This document shows positions 25,262 through 35,459 of a stretch of 64,000 bases of DNA, one piece after another. The notes beneath the pieces were generated by a model. The model was given only the letters and a program-made list of their open reading frames with translations. It did no database searches and was not told the origin of the DNA. Source of the DNA: Topomyia yanbarensis. Taxonomy: Eukaryota; Arthropoda; Insecta; Diptera; Culicidae. A program made the position numbers and the translations under genes. The stretch lies in contig NC_080671.1 of NCBI RefSeq assembly GCF_030247195.1, positions 82,706,370-82,770,369 on the forward strand, given 5' to 3'. The first letter of the stretch is position 1. Each line of letters opens with the position of its first letter.

Positions 25262-26049
25262 TCAACTGTTGCCAATATCGAAACATGTCGAGACTTAGCA
25301 CTGTTCGCAGCATTGATCAACAAAATATAGTCATCACCGATCATCTCATACGCAATGACTACCCCATAAAGTTCATCAATCGCATGCTACATCAATCACC
25401 GAACAATAATATCAATGAAGTCTCGCAGTCAGAACCAACCATATACAAACCTATACCTTTCATCCATGGACTGACCCAAATGATCAGGAAAACATTACAT
25501 CGCAACATACCTAACCTAAAAACAGCACCAAGCAACAGGTACACAGTCAAATCCCTGTTACCCACAGCCAAAGATCCACTCCTTCAGATGCAGAAAAACA
25601 ACATTATTTACAAAATAGCATGTTTTAACTGTGACCAATACTATATCGGAATGTCACGAAACCAGTTAAAAACACGTATGTATGGACACCAATCTCTGAT
25701 TAACAAATTAGATCAGAGACTAGCAGATGGTCAAAAATATGACGATAATCAAATACAAGAGCTAAAAGAGAGAACCGCTCTCATGGAACATTGCATCTCA
25801 CACCAACACCGTTTCGATCTAAAAAACCCCACAATTATTGACACCAGCTTCAAATCCAGTGCTCTCCCGATCTTAGAGATGTGTCACATCTCGACTACTC
25901 CCCACACAGTCAACCGCCGTACAGACACCGACAACCTAAACAGCGCCTACGCAAACATCCTGGATTCCATTAGAAAAATGAGAGAGATCGATACTCGAAA
26001 CACGATCGCTCTCCAACAAGTAAACACCACTAATACCCACCCAAAATAG
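25262..26049 (+). pseudogene. Penelope-like element polyprotein, C-terminal part with GIY-YIG domain
   Basis: An open frame of about 260 residues matches the end of a Penelope-like element (PLE) protein: the linker after the reverse transcriptase (LIRNDYPIKFINRML), followed by a GIY-YIG endonuclease. The endonuclease core is at about 25603-25700 and contains YKIACFNCDQYYIGM, the downstream arginine of KTRM, and H of YGHQS. The segment ALMEHCISHQHRFDL is the usual continuation, with the EHC glutamate. The protein ends at a clean stop. The reverse transcriptase and N-terminus are absent, so this is a 5'-truncated copy. The nuclease part is uninterrupted, so the copy is not very old. The open frame extends upstream to 25207 through unrelated sequence. 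Confidence 0.88.
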
Positions 26050-26160
26050 ATTCGAACCATTACTACTGCTTATAGTGACCAAGTGCGAGTTCTCAAGGAA
26101 TTGTTGTATTCAATTGGAGCGATTTTTAAATCCATTTCAGACCGACAAACTCGATGAGTA

Positions 26161-27506
26161 GGGGAATTGTGGGAAAAACCGACACTGTGGGTAAAACCGA
26201 CACCCCACAACTTTTCCTAGACATCAAATTTTTATTCATTTCATAATGATACATTATTATTAGTACGTTTATGTAGAGCATTTGAAGAAAAATTGGATTT
26301 ACGTTAGTGCGCCGAATGTCATAAAATAAACAAAACATACGACAGCAGCGTTCATACTCGTCTGGATGTAAAATTTCGTTGGTAGATTTTAAGGTTTTAA
26401 CCGAACAAAAGCTTTTCAAATCACCCCATTTTCCAGTACCTGTTATTATCGGCCTTTCTTATGATCAACTAGGTGCATTGAAGATGAGTTTGAGAAATTC
26501 AATATTTTTAATTGCTTTTATAAAAAAATGCGCACTGTTGGGGTAAAACCGACACCCTTTGGTTAGGGTAAAACCGACACACTGTTAAGATGCTTGTGTT
26601 TACTTGCGATTCATTACAAGAGGCTGGGGATCTTTGTGACACTTCAATTACACTATTAGCACACTATAGTAATAGCTGAAATACACAGAAATACTTTTAT
26701 TGTGTTTATTTCTTATAAGTCTCTTTAAAAATCAAAAATTGGAACTTTTGCTTATCTGATTCTATCGAAGCTTTTGCTATTTCTGCAAAAAGCTCATCAA
26801 ACCGAATTTCTAGTGTTCTCTTGGTTTGTCATAGACGAACTTTATCACAATGAGACAATGATATTATGTATACCCCAATAGATCGTTGATGATCAGAGTC
26901 CGAAAAATCAAATTTGAAAAAGATAGTTTTACTAAGAAGTGTGTGTGTCACTTACAAGTAAATGAATCCAATTAGCAGAACGTAGAACGCTTGCAAATCT
27001 TCTCTTACGAAATAAAATGACACTGGAGGTTGCAATGATGTGCGCAAGGATTATTTGGAAATACTCATATCAATAAATAATAGCATAAAAAACTCTTATT
27101 TATAGTACTTCGCTTTCGAACTTTCTTCCCCTCACTACATGATGAAGCAATAAAAAGCACATATTTGCATCATACATACTCACACTTTATTAATCACGCA
27201 TATATCTAATTTTTAATAAAGATAAAGATTTTAATACAGTGGAGATAAAATAAATTAAAGGGGGTGTCGATCTTACCCCTATAGGGTGTCGGTTTTACCC
27301 GCAGTGCCTACAAAAAGTCACTTTGTTTTCCAAGTTTTACAACCAATAATTTTTAATGAAATTAATTTTTCGAAGCGCTGAAAAAATTAAGTCTTGTTAA
27401 GAATTTTCTGAAGAAGAATTGTGCATTAAAATTTTAATTTTATTGGTTTTGTGGCAACTTAGAAAAAATGTTAAGCTTAAGGTGTCGGTTTTAACCATAA
27501 TTCCCC
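26161..27506. mobile_element. TA-flanked element with repeated GTAAAACCGACACC motifs
   Basis: TA flanks both ends (26159-26160 and 27507-27508). The termini are inverted repeats: left GGGGAATTGTGGG, right in reverse complement GGGGAATTATGGT, each followed by (A/T)AAAACCGACAC. The subterminal motif GGTAAAACCGACAC occurs several times near the left end and again near 26540-26580. It appears in the opposite orientation near 27264-27300 and at the right terminus. No transposase frame survives. TA duplication suggests Tc1/mariner-superfamily mobilisation. It sits in the 3' region of the Penelope-like element. Confidence 0.85.
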
Positions 27507-28339
27507 TAAACTCCGTAAGTTATACTGTCCCATTGCTACCAAAATCCATACTATACGATCCCCCAAACTATGATATGTCCCACAGTGAAAACACCCGATG
27601 TTAACCCTCTCAGACCTGACAGTTTACCGTATGCAAAACGAACCGTGACATTGTCGAATATTGTCGAGTGAGTAGCACTTCGCGAACATTATGTTTTTAT
27701 GTTTATTTGTGTAATACATGTAATACAACAGTTATTTTCCGCAATAAATTAGGCCCTGAAGAAGATCCCAACCACGGATCGCGAAGATAAGTTAGAATCG
27801 ACGCAAATTCTTACGTGACTGCACTGCCGAAAACATTCCCCGTTCTTACAATTTCCACAGTCGAAAAGAATCAATTTACCATGTCGAGACGTGAACTAAT
27901 TCGGAGGTGCAGACTACAATTGTTTCTGGAGTGATCGAACTCAAATGACATTTTATGTGTCAAAACGGTTCGCGGTATAATTTTTTTCCTGGTCAAAAAG
28001 TTAAGACATTTTCAAAAGTGAAAAATTTCATCGGAGGATTTCAAATCCCACCTCTCCTCCCTTTCGCACGTGCCCGGACTCCAACGATTTTCGAAGAAAA
28101 TAACTGAACACTGTGTCAGAGATTCGCATAACACAGTAAGGGCAAAACCCAAAATGTTCCATGCGCGAGTGGTAAATTTAGACCTTCCAGCCATTGAGTC
28201 CTCGGCATGGAACTACACAATGACATAGTGACTCCTATTTTCAGTCGCCTCCTTCGACATGGATGCAGGAACTCACTGGCTCAATTCATGGCCGGATGCC
28301 ACACAGATTCTGGGCAGGTTCGTCTGTACTTATCGAAAT

Positions 28340-28587
28340 TTGATAGTCGAAGCGCAGTAAAACTTCGCCGATCCACCATCAGTCGAAAGTGTCAGTGAAC
28401 CCACGAAGAGTGTAAAGAGCGAGCGTAACGCAGCATACTGCGGAGCTCACCGTTTCGAATAGCACCTTCGAGTGTTATGTTGAAAAATAGATTTGAGAGT
28501 GCATCGCCCTGCTTCAATCTATCTAATGTCTTTCTGAGCCGGATATTTTTCCGGCTTTCTTGACCCATCCAGAGTCATTCGAATCAG
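28340..28587 (-). pseudogene. Decayed LINE reverse transcriptase, downstream part
   Basis: On the - strand, frames between 28587 and 28340 give LIRMTLDGS, then in a shifted frame RLKQGDALSNLFFNITLEGA and IRNGEL. This is the RT palm block (GLKQGDALS type) of a LINE. It follows, in protein order, the fragment at 30104-30728. The two parts are separated by a TTAA MITE that itself carries the ITmD37E transposon. Stops and frameshifts make it a pseudogene. The clade may be related to the LINE tail at 5.9 kb but is not settled. Confidence 0.75.
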
Positions 28588-28719
28588 TTTAACTCTTTCA
28601 TGTCCAACTTCTACCTAGTGCAAACAGGGATACATAACTATTTTTCCTAAAATTATTGGTTTCAATTAGTAACACAAAAAGCTATTTTGATCAAACATTG
28701 TATTTATCTCATAGTGCTA

Positions 28720-30015
28720 AAGGGGAAACACGAAATTATTGCGACACATTCAACAGGGCATAACTTTTTTTTTCCATTGGGTAAAAATCAACCAAATTTT
28801 GCACACTTTCTCATTGATGTGTATTGTTTACATGCTGTCAAACTCGAAGTCGTGTTTTTCGATTCAACGAAAATGGAGATGAACCAACGCGAGTCGAGAG
28901 AACAAATTCTTTCCAAACACCTGGAATTTCCTGACCTGTCGCACCGGCAGTTGGGAAAAATGTTGAACATTCAACATTCAACCGTCTCCAGAATGTTGAA
29001 GCGGTTCCAGGAGCGATTGACGTTGGACCACGGCAAAGGAGCTGGAAGAAAACCGGGACCGGAGAACAAAAAGACGGAGGGAAAGGTGAAGCGGATGATT
29101 AAAGCAAATCCCAACGTCTCAAGCCGTGATTTGGCTAAAAAGATCGGCATGTCGCAGAGCTTTGTCCAGAATGCAAAGAAGAGAGCTGGACTACATACAT
29201 ACAAGGTACAGAACTTCCCAAACCGCGATGAGCGGCAACAATCGACGGCTAAAACTCGGGCACGGAAGCTCTACGAGAAGATGCTGATAAAATATGGCTG
29301 CTGTGTGATGGACGACGAAACATATATAAAAGCCGATTTTAAGCAAATTCCGGGGTTAGAGTTTTTCACCGGCAAGAGCAAGTTCTATGTGGACGGCAAA
29401 TTTAAGAAGAAGAAAATGTCGAAGTTCGCCTCCAAATATCTCATTTGGCAGGCCATCTGCTCTTGCGGACTGAGGAGTGAGCCTTTCGTGGCAAAGGGCA
29501 CAGTAAATGGCGAAATCTACAAATTTGAGTGCCTCGAGAAGCGCCTTTTGCCTTTCTTGCAGCAGCACGACGAAGCTCCGCTATTTTGGCCAGATTTGGT
29601 ATCATGCCACTATTCTAAAAGTGTCCTGGAGTGGTATGAGGCCAATTCTGTCCATTTTGTTCCAAAGGGCATGAATCCGCCAAACTGTCCGGAGCTTCGC
29701 CCGGTGGAGCAGTACTGGGCAATGATGAAGCGGGAACTTTGGAAGAGCAAGAAGACGGTCAAAGACGAGAAGGACATGTTAAGAAAATGGAAAAAACTGA
29801 GAAACTGGTACCGGATGACACTGTAAAGACTTTGATGGAGGGCATCAAGCGAAAATGCGTTCAATTTTACACTCAAGGCTCCATCGATTAACTTTTCTTT
29901 TGATTTTTGAAGTAAATATATGTATAAAACTACCCTAAAATTTTGGTTTGATTTTAAACATTTTAAGAAAATTGGCATGACATTTTCGGTGTCGCAATAA
30001 TTTCGTGTCGCCCTT
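28720..30015 (+). mobile_element. ITmD37E (Tc1/mariner-group) transposon, full length
   Basis: A 1296-bp element with TA on both sides (28718-28719 and 30016-30017). The terminal inverted repeats are about 28 bp: left AAGGGGAAACACGAAATTAT, right in reverse complement AAGGGCGACACGAAATTATT. Both continue through GCGACAC and differ by one indel and two substitutions. It encodes one transposase with DD37E spacing (see next entry). The size, TA duplication and catalytic spacing match the ITmD37E family described from mosquitoes. The good preservation indicates a young insertion. Confidence 0.93.
28873..29891 (+). pseudogene. ITmD37E transposase, one frameshift near the C-terminus
   Basis: The start was chosen at MEMNQRESREQ (28873). 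The open frame extends upstream to 28687 only through terminal-repeat DNA. An N-terminal helix-turn-helix pair (LSHRQLGKMLNIQHSTVSRM and, after a GRKPG AT-hook-like linker, SSRDLAKKIGMSQSFV) would bind the inverted repeats. The catalytic triad is visible: D in CVMDDETY (residue 147 or 148 from this start), D in FWPDLVS (241) and E in RPVEQYW (279). There are 37 residues between the last two. The frame stops at 29826. A 1-base loss in the A-run at 29791-29796 throws it off, and the adjacent frame continues with plausible C-terminal sequence (VPDDTVKTLMEG) to a stop at 29889-29891. Only the last 30 or so residues are affected, all beyond the catalytic domain. Confidence 0.92.
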
Positions 30016-30103
30016 TAGAGTCTGCTCAATTTTCATCTTCTGATGATGAATACTTCTAGAATAATTTTAATGTTCCCAGCTAACCATCAGACAAAATTTT
30101 TTT

Positions 30104-30728
30104 TAATGAGGAAATCTTGCATAATCCAAAAGCTGAAGCTGATTCAAGCCGTTGATTAAGCAATATGGATACGAAGAGTTAATCAGCTTTGTCGCAAAGC
30201 CATGTTCAAGCATTATATGCCACAGTTCGTGTCATTTCACTGTATCATACGTGGCTTGGAAATCCACAAACAGATAGTGAGTCAGAAAATTGTATTCGTG
30301 AAATCTATCCAGAATTTGTCACAGGGTAAACATCTGGTCTGTCATTGACCCTCCTACTCGAAGCTCGCTTTCGTAGTCGCCGACAAATAATTCAGCCAGC
30401 GGGGCTCAGTCTGCTAAACAGAACACGAATATCTTATTAGAGGCATTGAGGATCATTGATTCGTTATTACGCTCGAGTTTGTGGTTCTTTTTGAAGATAG
30501 AGCATATAAGACCTTCCAACGAATCATTTCTTCTTCCACCTAGGTCATCCCTATAACGCAATGGATCGCTTTGTACAGCCGGTCACTTCCAACTTTTAGA
30601 AATTCGAGCGGGATTCTGTCGTTGCCAACGGCCTTTTCAGCTCTCGAGTCTTTCACGGTTCGTTTAGCGTGTGTGGAAGTGTAGGCAGTGCACGTTAATC
30701 TTGCAAATGTTGAAGAAGCAATTTTCAA
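30104..30728 (-). pseudogene. Decayed LINE reverse transcriptase, upstream part
   Basis: The - strand first reads SRAEKAVGNDRIPLEFLKVG, the RT fingers motif (KAxGxDxIPxE). With frame changes it continues through SPLAELFVGDYESEL and TDQMFTL to LTHYLFVDFQATYDTV and HGFATKLIN. Several stops and frameshifts are present. It continues at 28587 after the nested insertions. Function is lost. Confidence 0.8.
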
Positions 30729-31917
30729 TCCTCAACCTGAATATTCCTGTGATGATTGGTTAGCAGATAGTCGCGCGCTTATGAAAAGAGATCCCACTTG
30801 GTGTGTATTGCCTTCGCTTTGTTATGAGGTAAGCTTCCTTTCGTCAAATATTATAAAATAACAATATGGTTCACTTCTGTATTTCTTAAAAGACGGCACA
30901 CTGGCGCCACCATGGCACAAAAGGTTACTAGTACACTGTAAATTTGGCAGTGCGTAATGACAATTCTCAGTTCAATACAATACATTATAGTAGAGGTGGC
31001 GATACTCCTAGATTAGGGAGAAAACTTTTGGATTTATTATCTCTCCAGCAGGAGAAAGCTACATTATTTCGTTCTAATGATCATATTTTAATACCCACAT
31101 GAGATAACGATCATTGCGTAGTCTGACCAGTTCATTAAGAGGCACAGTTTACAGGAAAAAGGAAACAGAAAAATATTTCGCTGACGAAAATGTTCATTCT
31201 CTGCTTACATGTATTTGGGATAATTTTTTTCTAACGCAGCTGGAGATGATTCTGGAAGTTTAAAGCAGTATCACTAAAATGCAGCTGATGCAAAAACAAA
31301 TCACACAGATAAACCCACGAAATATTCTACACTGAGCTTCAACTATTGATTTTTACGTTGCGCAGGCCTGGCAGCACTTTTTTCCATCTTTTGATTCTTA
31401 CGTTGCGCCGGTCTGGCAGGATACTTATGGTTTCAGATACGAAATACCAACACATTAGGAAATGAACAATTTGCCCACCTTTCTCTTCTATACTTCTTGG
31501 GCGCGTTTGACATTTCAATCTACGGCGCACGCTAATCACAGAATGATTATTTATTGCGATTAAGATCCTTTTTCGTCCACAGATGGCATTACATTTATGT
31601 CCTTTGTGATTCGTATGGGATTTACAGGAGTGGACTATATTGTTAATATATAATATTTGCTTTCGTGCTGCTGTATATTTTCAGCAAAATCCTGTAGTGC
31701 TCCAATCTTTTGGTCGTTCACTGCACGGACATCTGAATGAGTTGTTTCCTGTTCGTTTGAATTTTCCCGCAATGCTTGTAGGGCTTGAACCTCGACACCG
31801 CAAAAAGATATGATAGGTTGCAAGAATAGATAATGATATCTTAGTAGGGTCTAATAGTGCACCGTTACTGCTTTTATCATTATTATCCATTTATGCATTT
31901 CGAAATACTATCTTACA
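30729..31917. other. Non-coding stretch
   Basis: No gene seen. Near 31350-31420 the string CTTACGTTGCGC followed by a GG(C/T)CTGGCAG run occurs twice, 46 bases apart. Small - strand frames at 31339-31890 have no family features. Confidence 0.45.
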
Positions 31918-32071
31918 ATAGGGGACGGGAATAGCGTAGTTGGTAAACCGATTGTCTGTACGCAGCTCACCTGGGTTCGAGTCCCAACCCCGTACATAGG
32001 ATTAGAATTTTTTTCAAATCCGAAAAGAAGCGAATGACCTTAAGGTTAAAACCTCTATAATCGGAACAAAA
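31918..32071 (+). mobile_element. tRNA-derived SINE, copy 1
   Basis: Pol III internal promoters are intact: box A TAGCGTAGTTGG at 31932-31943 fits TRGCNNAGYNGG, and box B GGTTCGAGTCC at 31974-31984 is a perfect match. The tRNA-like head is followed by an unrelated body ending GTTAAAACCTCTATAATCGG-AACAAAA. The target duplication is TATCTTACA (31909-31917) versus TATCTTGCA (32072-32080), 8 of 9 bases. This is a retroposon, not a functional tRNA gene: the sequence does not close an acceptor stem. Confidence 0.9.
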
Positions 32072-32080
32072 TATCTTGCA

Positions 32081-33945
32081 CCAAAATACCTGGATCGGGA
32101 ACACCGATCATAAGTACAGGCCTCGTTTAATTTGGAATTTATCACCAACATGAAGAAGAATATGTGGGTTTTCCCCAACCGTTGACAAAATATTTACCTC
32201 TCAGCCACCACAAATTCTTTCGTGCCGAAATCACAAACAATTTTATCTGTATGCCCCAAAACTTCCGGACCTTTTGAAGTTTGGTTAACGCCTCGATCGA
32301 GATCCATTGTGTATTCACCTCATGTTTACTCACTAAACAACAATAATAAACGCTACCGTTTTACGCACTGATCTGGGCCCCTCCGAAACTTCCGATGACA
32401 TCAACCGATTGGCATCAATAGTTCCCGCACAAACATAGCACTTCCCTAATCGGTTTGCAAACTTTGGGGTGGCCCCGATCGGTCATCGTCATCGTTTGTC
32501 TCCCGAGTAGTGGGTAGTACAAATGTCACTGGCACCATCAACCATGCCGCTTGCAGCCACCACCACACCGATTTGATAAATGGTAGAGAGGGCTTTCTTT
32601 TGATCCAAGTCCTTCCGTCGCCGGCTTATTTTTGTGAGCTGGGTGAACCCTTGCGAAGCCACTTCACTTCAAACTCTCCAACATAGTTGAGTAGGGTAGG
32701 GGGTAACATAAAATCTTTGGAAAATAAAAACATTTCTGTAAGCTTTCAAAAAGATTTATGGAACTTGAAGGTTAATAGACTGACAGGGGTTTTCAGGAAA
32801 GGTCAGCTGTAAAACTAGTAGTACTTTTTGAGCCATTTCGTAACAGTAGGGCTTCGCCGCTCTACCGTAAACTATACCCTGTGTGCCGTGCGCCATAGCG
32901 CGGGGAAAGTCCGGGGACGAAATCCGCTTAACCAAATATTTATGAACAGCGTCGGCCTCCGTCCGGTGTACTGCCCCTCAGCTTTATTTGAATGTTAATG
33001 CTCGCAAAGCTGCGACTACCGTGTTGGCCTTAATTTCGGTATCATCACTCGGCGATTTACTGCCCCAGCTGGCGGCATAGCAAAACGCCAGTTTTGATTG
33101 CATTTTCGTGACGCCGGCCGCCAGCAAAGCGGTAAGCTTTCGTCTGATTAGCAGATGATTGAATGTGTTTGATCACACCTAAGTTGGCAAATTCTTCTAT
33201 TGCGGGATTTGACCGCTGCTGCTGTGGTGGGGAATCCGGCTAGCGACTAAGCGTCGGTGCTTTTCGCTTGCGTGTTGGTAACCTCTAAATTAGTGCTTCG
33301 GGTTGGACCTGGTGGCGCGCGCCAACAATGCGGTCAACGGAGACATTATGTAAAACGAAAGGATCGTGCTGGCTGCTGGCACCACACAGGCTTCACCACA
33401 TCCGGGTTCAAGTGTTAAATGTGGCACAAGGGTACCGGTCAGTTAAGGGAGAATCCAGTTCAAGGTTGAACTTTGCCTGGAAAGAGCTCACGGACAAGCT
33501 TGTTCAAAGGTTCAAAACCATGATTTATTTATTCTTCCATAGTTGCATATTATATTTCTTTCCTGTGGTTTTCGGGTTCCTCTGTAACGTCCCTACAGTT
33601 TGCTGGAACTGCAACGGCTGTTTGGTGGAAAATATATGCCATCGAAATTTGATCCACTTTCTCGCTGATTATCGTAATTCGATAACTGGTTACCAACAAA
33701 ATCATGGGGTTCTCCCAATCAACAGCCTGCTGGGTACCCTCGGTATCAATCAACTGTCAAATTCACGTGTTATTCATATTTGGGTCTCGAGTGAACCGGT
33801 CCCTGCTTGCGCTGGAGGTGAAGGAATTGATCTGCTGATCGACATGCCTTCGTGTGCAGACCACGGCCCGGACAGCAGCCCGAAGGTGTAAAACGGCTTT
33901 AGTTTTGAGATGATTAATCGCTCTTAATTAGCAAGTAAGATATGT
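32081..33945. other. Non-coding, mixed composition, no gene recognised
   Basis: Part of this stretch (32350-33430) is GC-richer than its surroundings and looks like unique DNA, perhaps regulatory. The 187-residue frame at 33328-33891 (+) has no domain, and its codon use is not convincing. Its central hydrophobic segment (MIYLFFHSCILYFFPVVFGF) looks like a signal peptide, but no donor site plus acceptor links it to a mature protein. Confidence 0.4.
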
Positions 33946-34477
33946 GTATCGAATTTGTTGGCTATTTTCGGCAAATTTGAGACTAAGAGAAACGAAAGCA
34001 ATGAAATTGAAAGACGGATAGGTATTCTAGAGTGAATCAGTTATAAACTTAGAACGGAAAACTAGAACTAGGCAGGCTCATATGGGCATGATCGAAAGGA
34101 AATGTGAAGAATTTTTTGCCTTCTGCATAGTAGGAGTTGGGCGTTCCACCCAAGTCTACCGCATGGTCTATGGTAGAACATAACTCATCATCATGTTTTA
34201 CCGCCGACGCCGGCGTCGGCGGTAAAACATGATGATGAGTTATGTTCTACCATAGACCATGCGGTAGACTTGGGTGGAACGCCCAACTCCTACTATGCAG
34301 AAGGCAAAAAATTCTTCACATTTCCTTTCGATCATGCCCATATGAGCCTGCCTAGTTCTAGTTTTCCGTTCTAAGTTTATAACTGATTCACTCTAGAATA
34401 CCTATCCGTCTTTCAATTTCATTGCTTTCGTTTCTCTTAGTCTCAAATTTGCCGAAAATAGCCAACAAATTCGATAC
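33946..34477. repeat. Perfect 532-bp palindrome without spacer
   Basis: The sequence equals its own reverse complement from 33946 to 34477. The centre lies between 34211 and 34212, inside GCCGACGCCGGCGTCGGC. No mismatch was found by eye over two arms of 266 bases and there is no loop. A 17-base direct repeat CAAGTAAGATATGTGTA occurs at 33932-33948 (overlapping the left arm end by three bases) and at 34510-34526. Either this is a very recent inverted duplication or the join is an assembly or library artefact. Confidence 0.93.
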
Positions 34478-34526
34478 AGTAGAACCTTGCGGCAATTAAA
34501 ACATAGTAACAAGTAAGATATGTGTA

Positions 34527-35459
34527 CATTTGAATATATTTAAATAGGTTTTTTCTGCGGCAGAGAAACTGCAGAATTGAGTAGAGGTAAATGTAGGCAT
34601 TAATTCGTTTTGGATCCTAGCGAAACGGGAGCGGGAAGCCATTTGGCACAGGTGCAAGAGGGATCGCTCGAAAATTACACATTCGATTCGCGTTGACATT
34701 TGTGTCCTCTGAGCGATATATAAATTATTGGAATGGTCTAGGGGGCGGGGGCTAGTGGAGCGGCAAAACGCGACGTAACGATTAGGAAGTCGATCATCTG
34801 TTCAATTAGTGTTGGAATTTCTGTTTGCCATTCATTGGTGGGTGGTTTGAGATATTGGAAAGTGATGAGCTGGGGATGTGGATGTTATTTTATTTATTCA
34901 GATTCGATTAGAAAGTTATAATGAAATGAAAATTAGGAATCAAGACGACGAAAGTTAATTAACGGGTGATAATAGGATTTGCTTTTTTCATTTCGATATT
35001 ACTTCCTAACCATGAATTCCTTTTTAGAGAGACGCATTGACTTGCCAGTCGAACCATGTTTTGATATCGCTATGGTTTCATCCGAAACCAGAACTTCTGT
35101 GTTTTCGGGCTAAAATTTGTGGCCAGTTATTTGATTGCGACCACAAGCAGTGTTTTCGTTTTGGATTTACTGTCTATCCGGTGACCAAGCCGGTCTACCA
35201 GATACGGATGAGATAAAGTTGAAACGCAAAGCTACGGCTTTCAAAAGACATACTTTATTTCTATTTTGGTCAGTTGTTTAAGAATCTAGTGCTTATGATT
35301 GGAAAATTAACCATTATGTGTCCGACGGGATATCCGGGTACCTTTTTAGGTTTCAATTAAAGAAATTCCGATGTTTTATCCATAACTGGAAAAACAAACT
35401 ATGTGACATCGTAGAACTTCACTGAGTCAAGCTTTTGGGTTAATAATATTGTTGATATA
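34527..35459. other. Non-coding stretch
   Basis: No gene or element end recognised between the palindrome and the hAT-like element. Confidence 0.45.

Larger units (their letters stand above)
25262..27860 (+). mobile_element. 5'-truncated Penelope-like element, split by a later insertion
   Basis: This comprises the GIY-YIG-encoding block (to 26049), a 3' untranslated segment to 26160, then a 1.35-kb TA-flanked element (26161-27506). Sequence downstream of that could be the rest of the PLE 3' region. At 27753-27800 it contains CCTGAAGAAGATCCCAACCA and CGGATCGCGAAGATAAG, which resemble the 'CTGAAGA...ACCGAAACGTC' stretches seen near PLE 3' ends. The right boundary (about 27860) is a guess. Confidence 0.6.
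28588..30103. mobile_element. TTAA MITE copy 2, interrupted by ITmD37E
   Basis: At 28588 TTAA begins TTAACTCTTTCATGTCCAACTT, which matches the reverse complement of the right end of the MITE at 12997-13515 (rule-limited excerpt: CTTTCATG(T/C)CCAACTT). The family resemblance resumes after 30017 (GCTCA(A/G)TTTT...CTAGAATA), showing that the ITmD37E copy landed inside it. The distal end near 30100 is diverged or truncated. Confidence 0.65.

Noticed and set aside
31922..31996. Apparent tRNA gene
   Set aside because: Box A and B are present but the sequence does not form a complete tRNA; the body and target duplications show a SINE.
33328..33891. 187-residue + strand open frame with a hydrophobic segment, possible signal-peptide exon
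   Set aside because: No domain and no suitable donor/acceptor to scaf; codon use is poor and the composition fits chance.
34741..34780. GC-rich string near GGGGGCGGGGGCTAG as a CpG-island promoter
   Set aside because: Too short, and insects generally lack CpG-island promoters; no gene follows.
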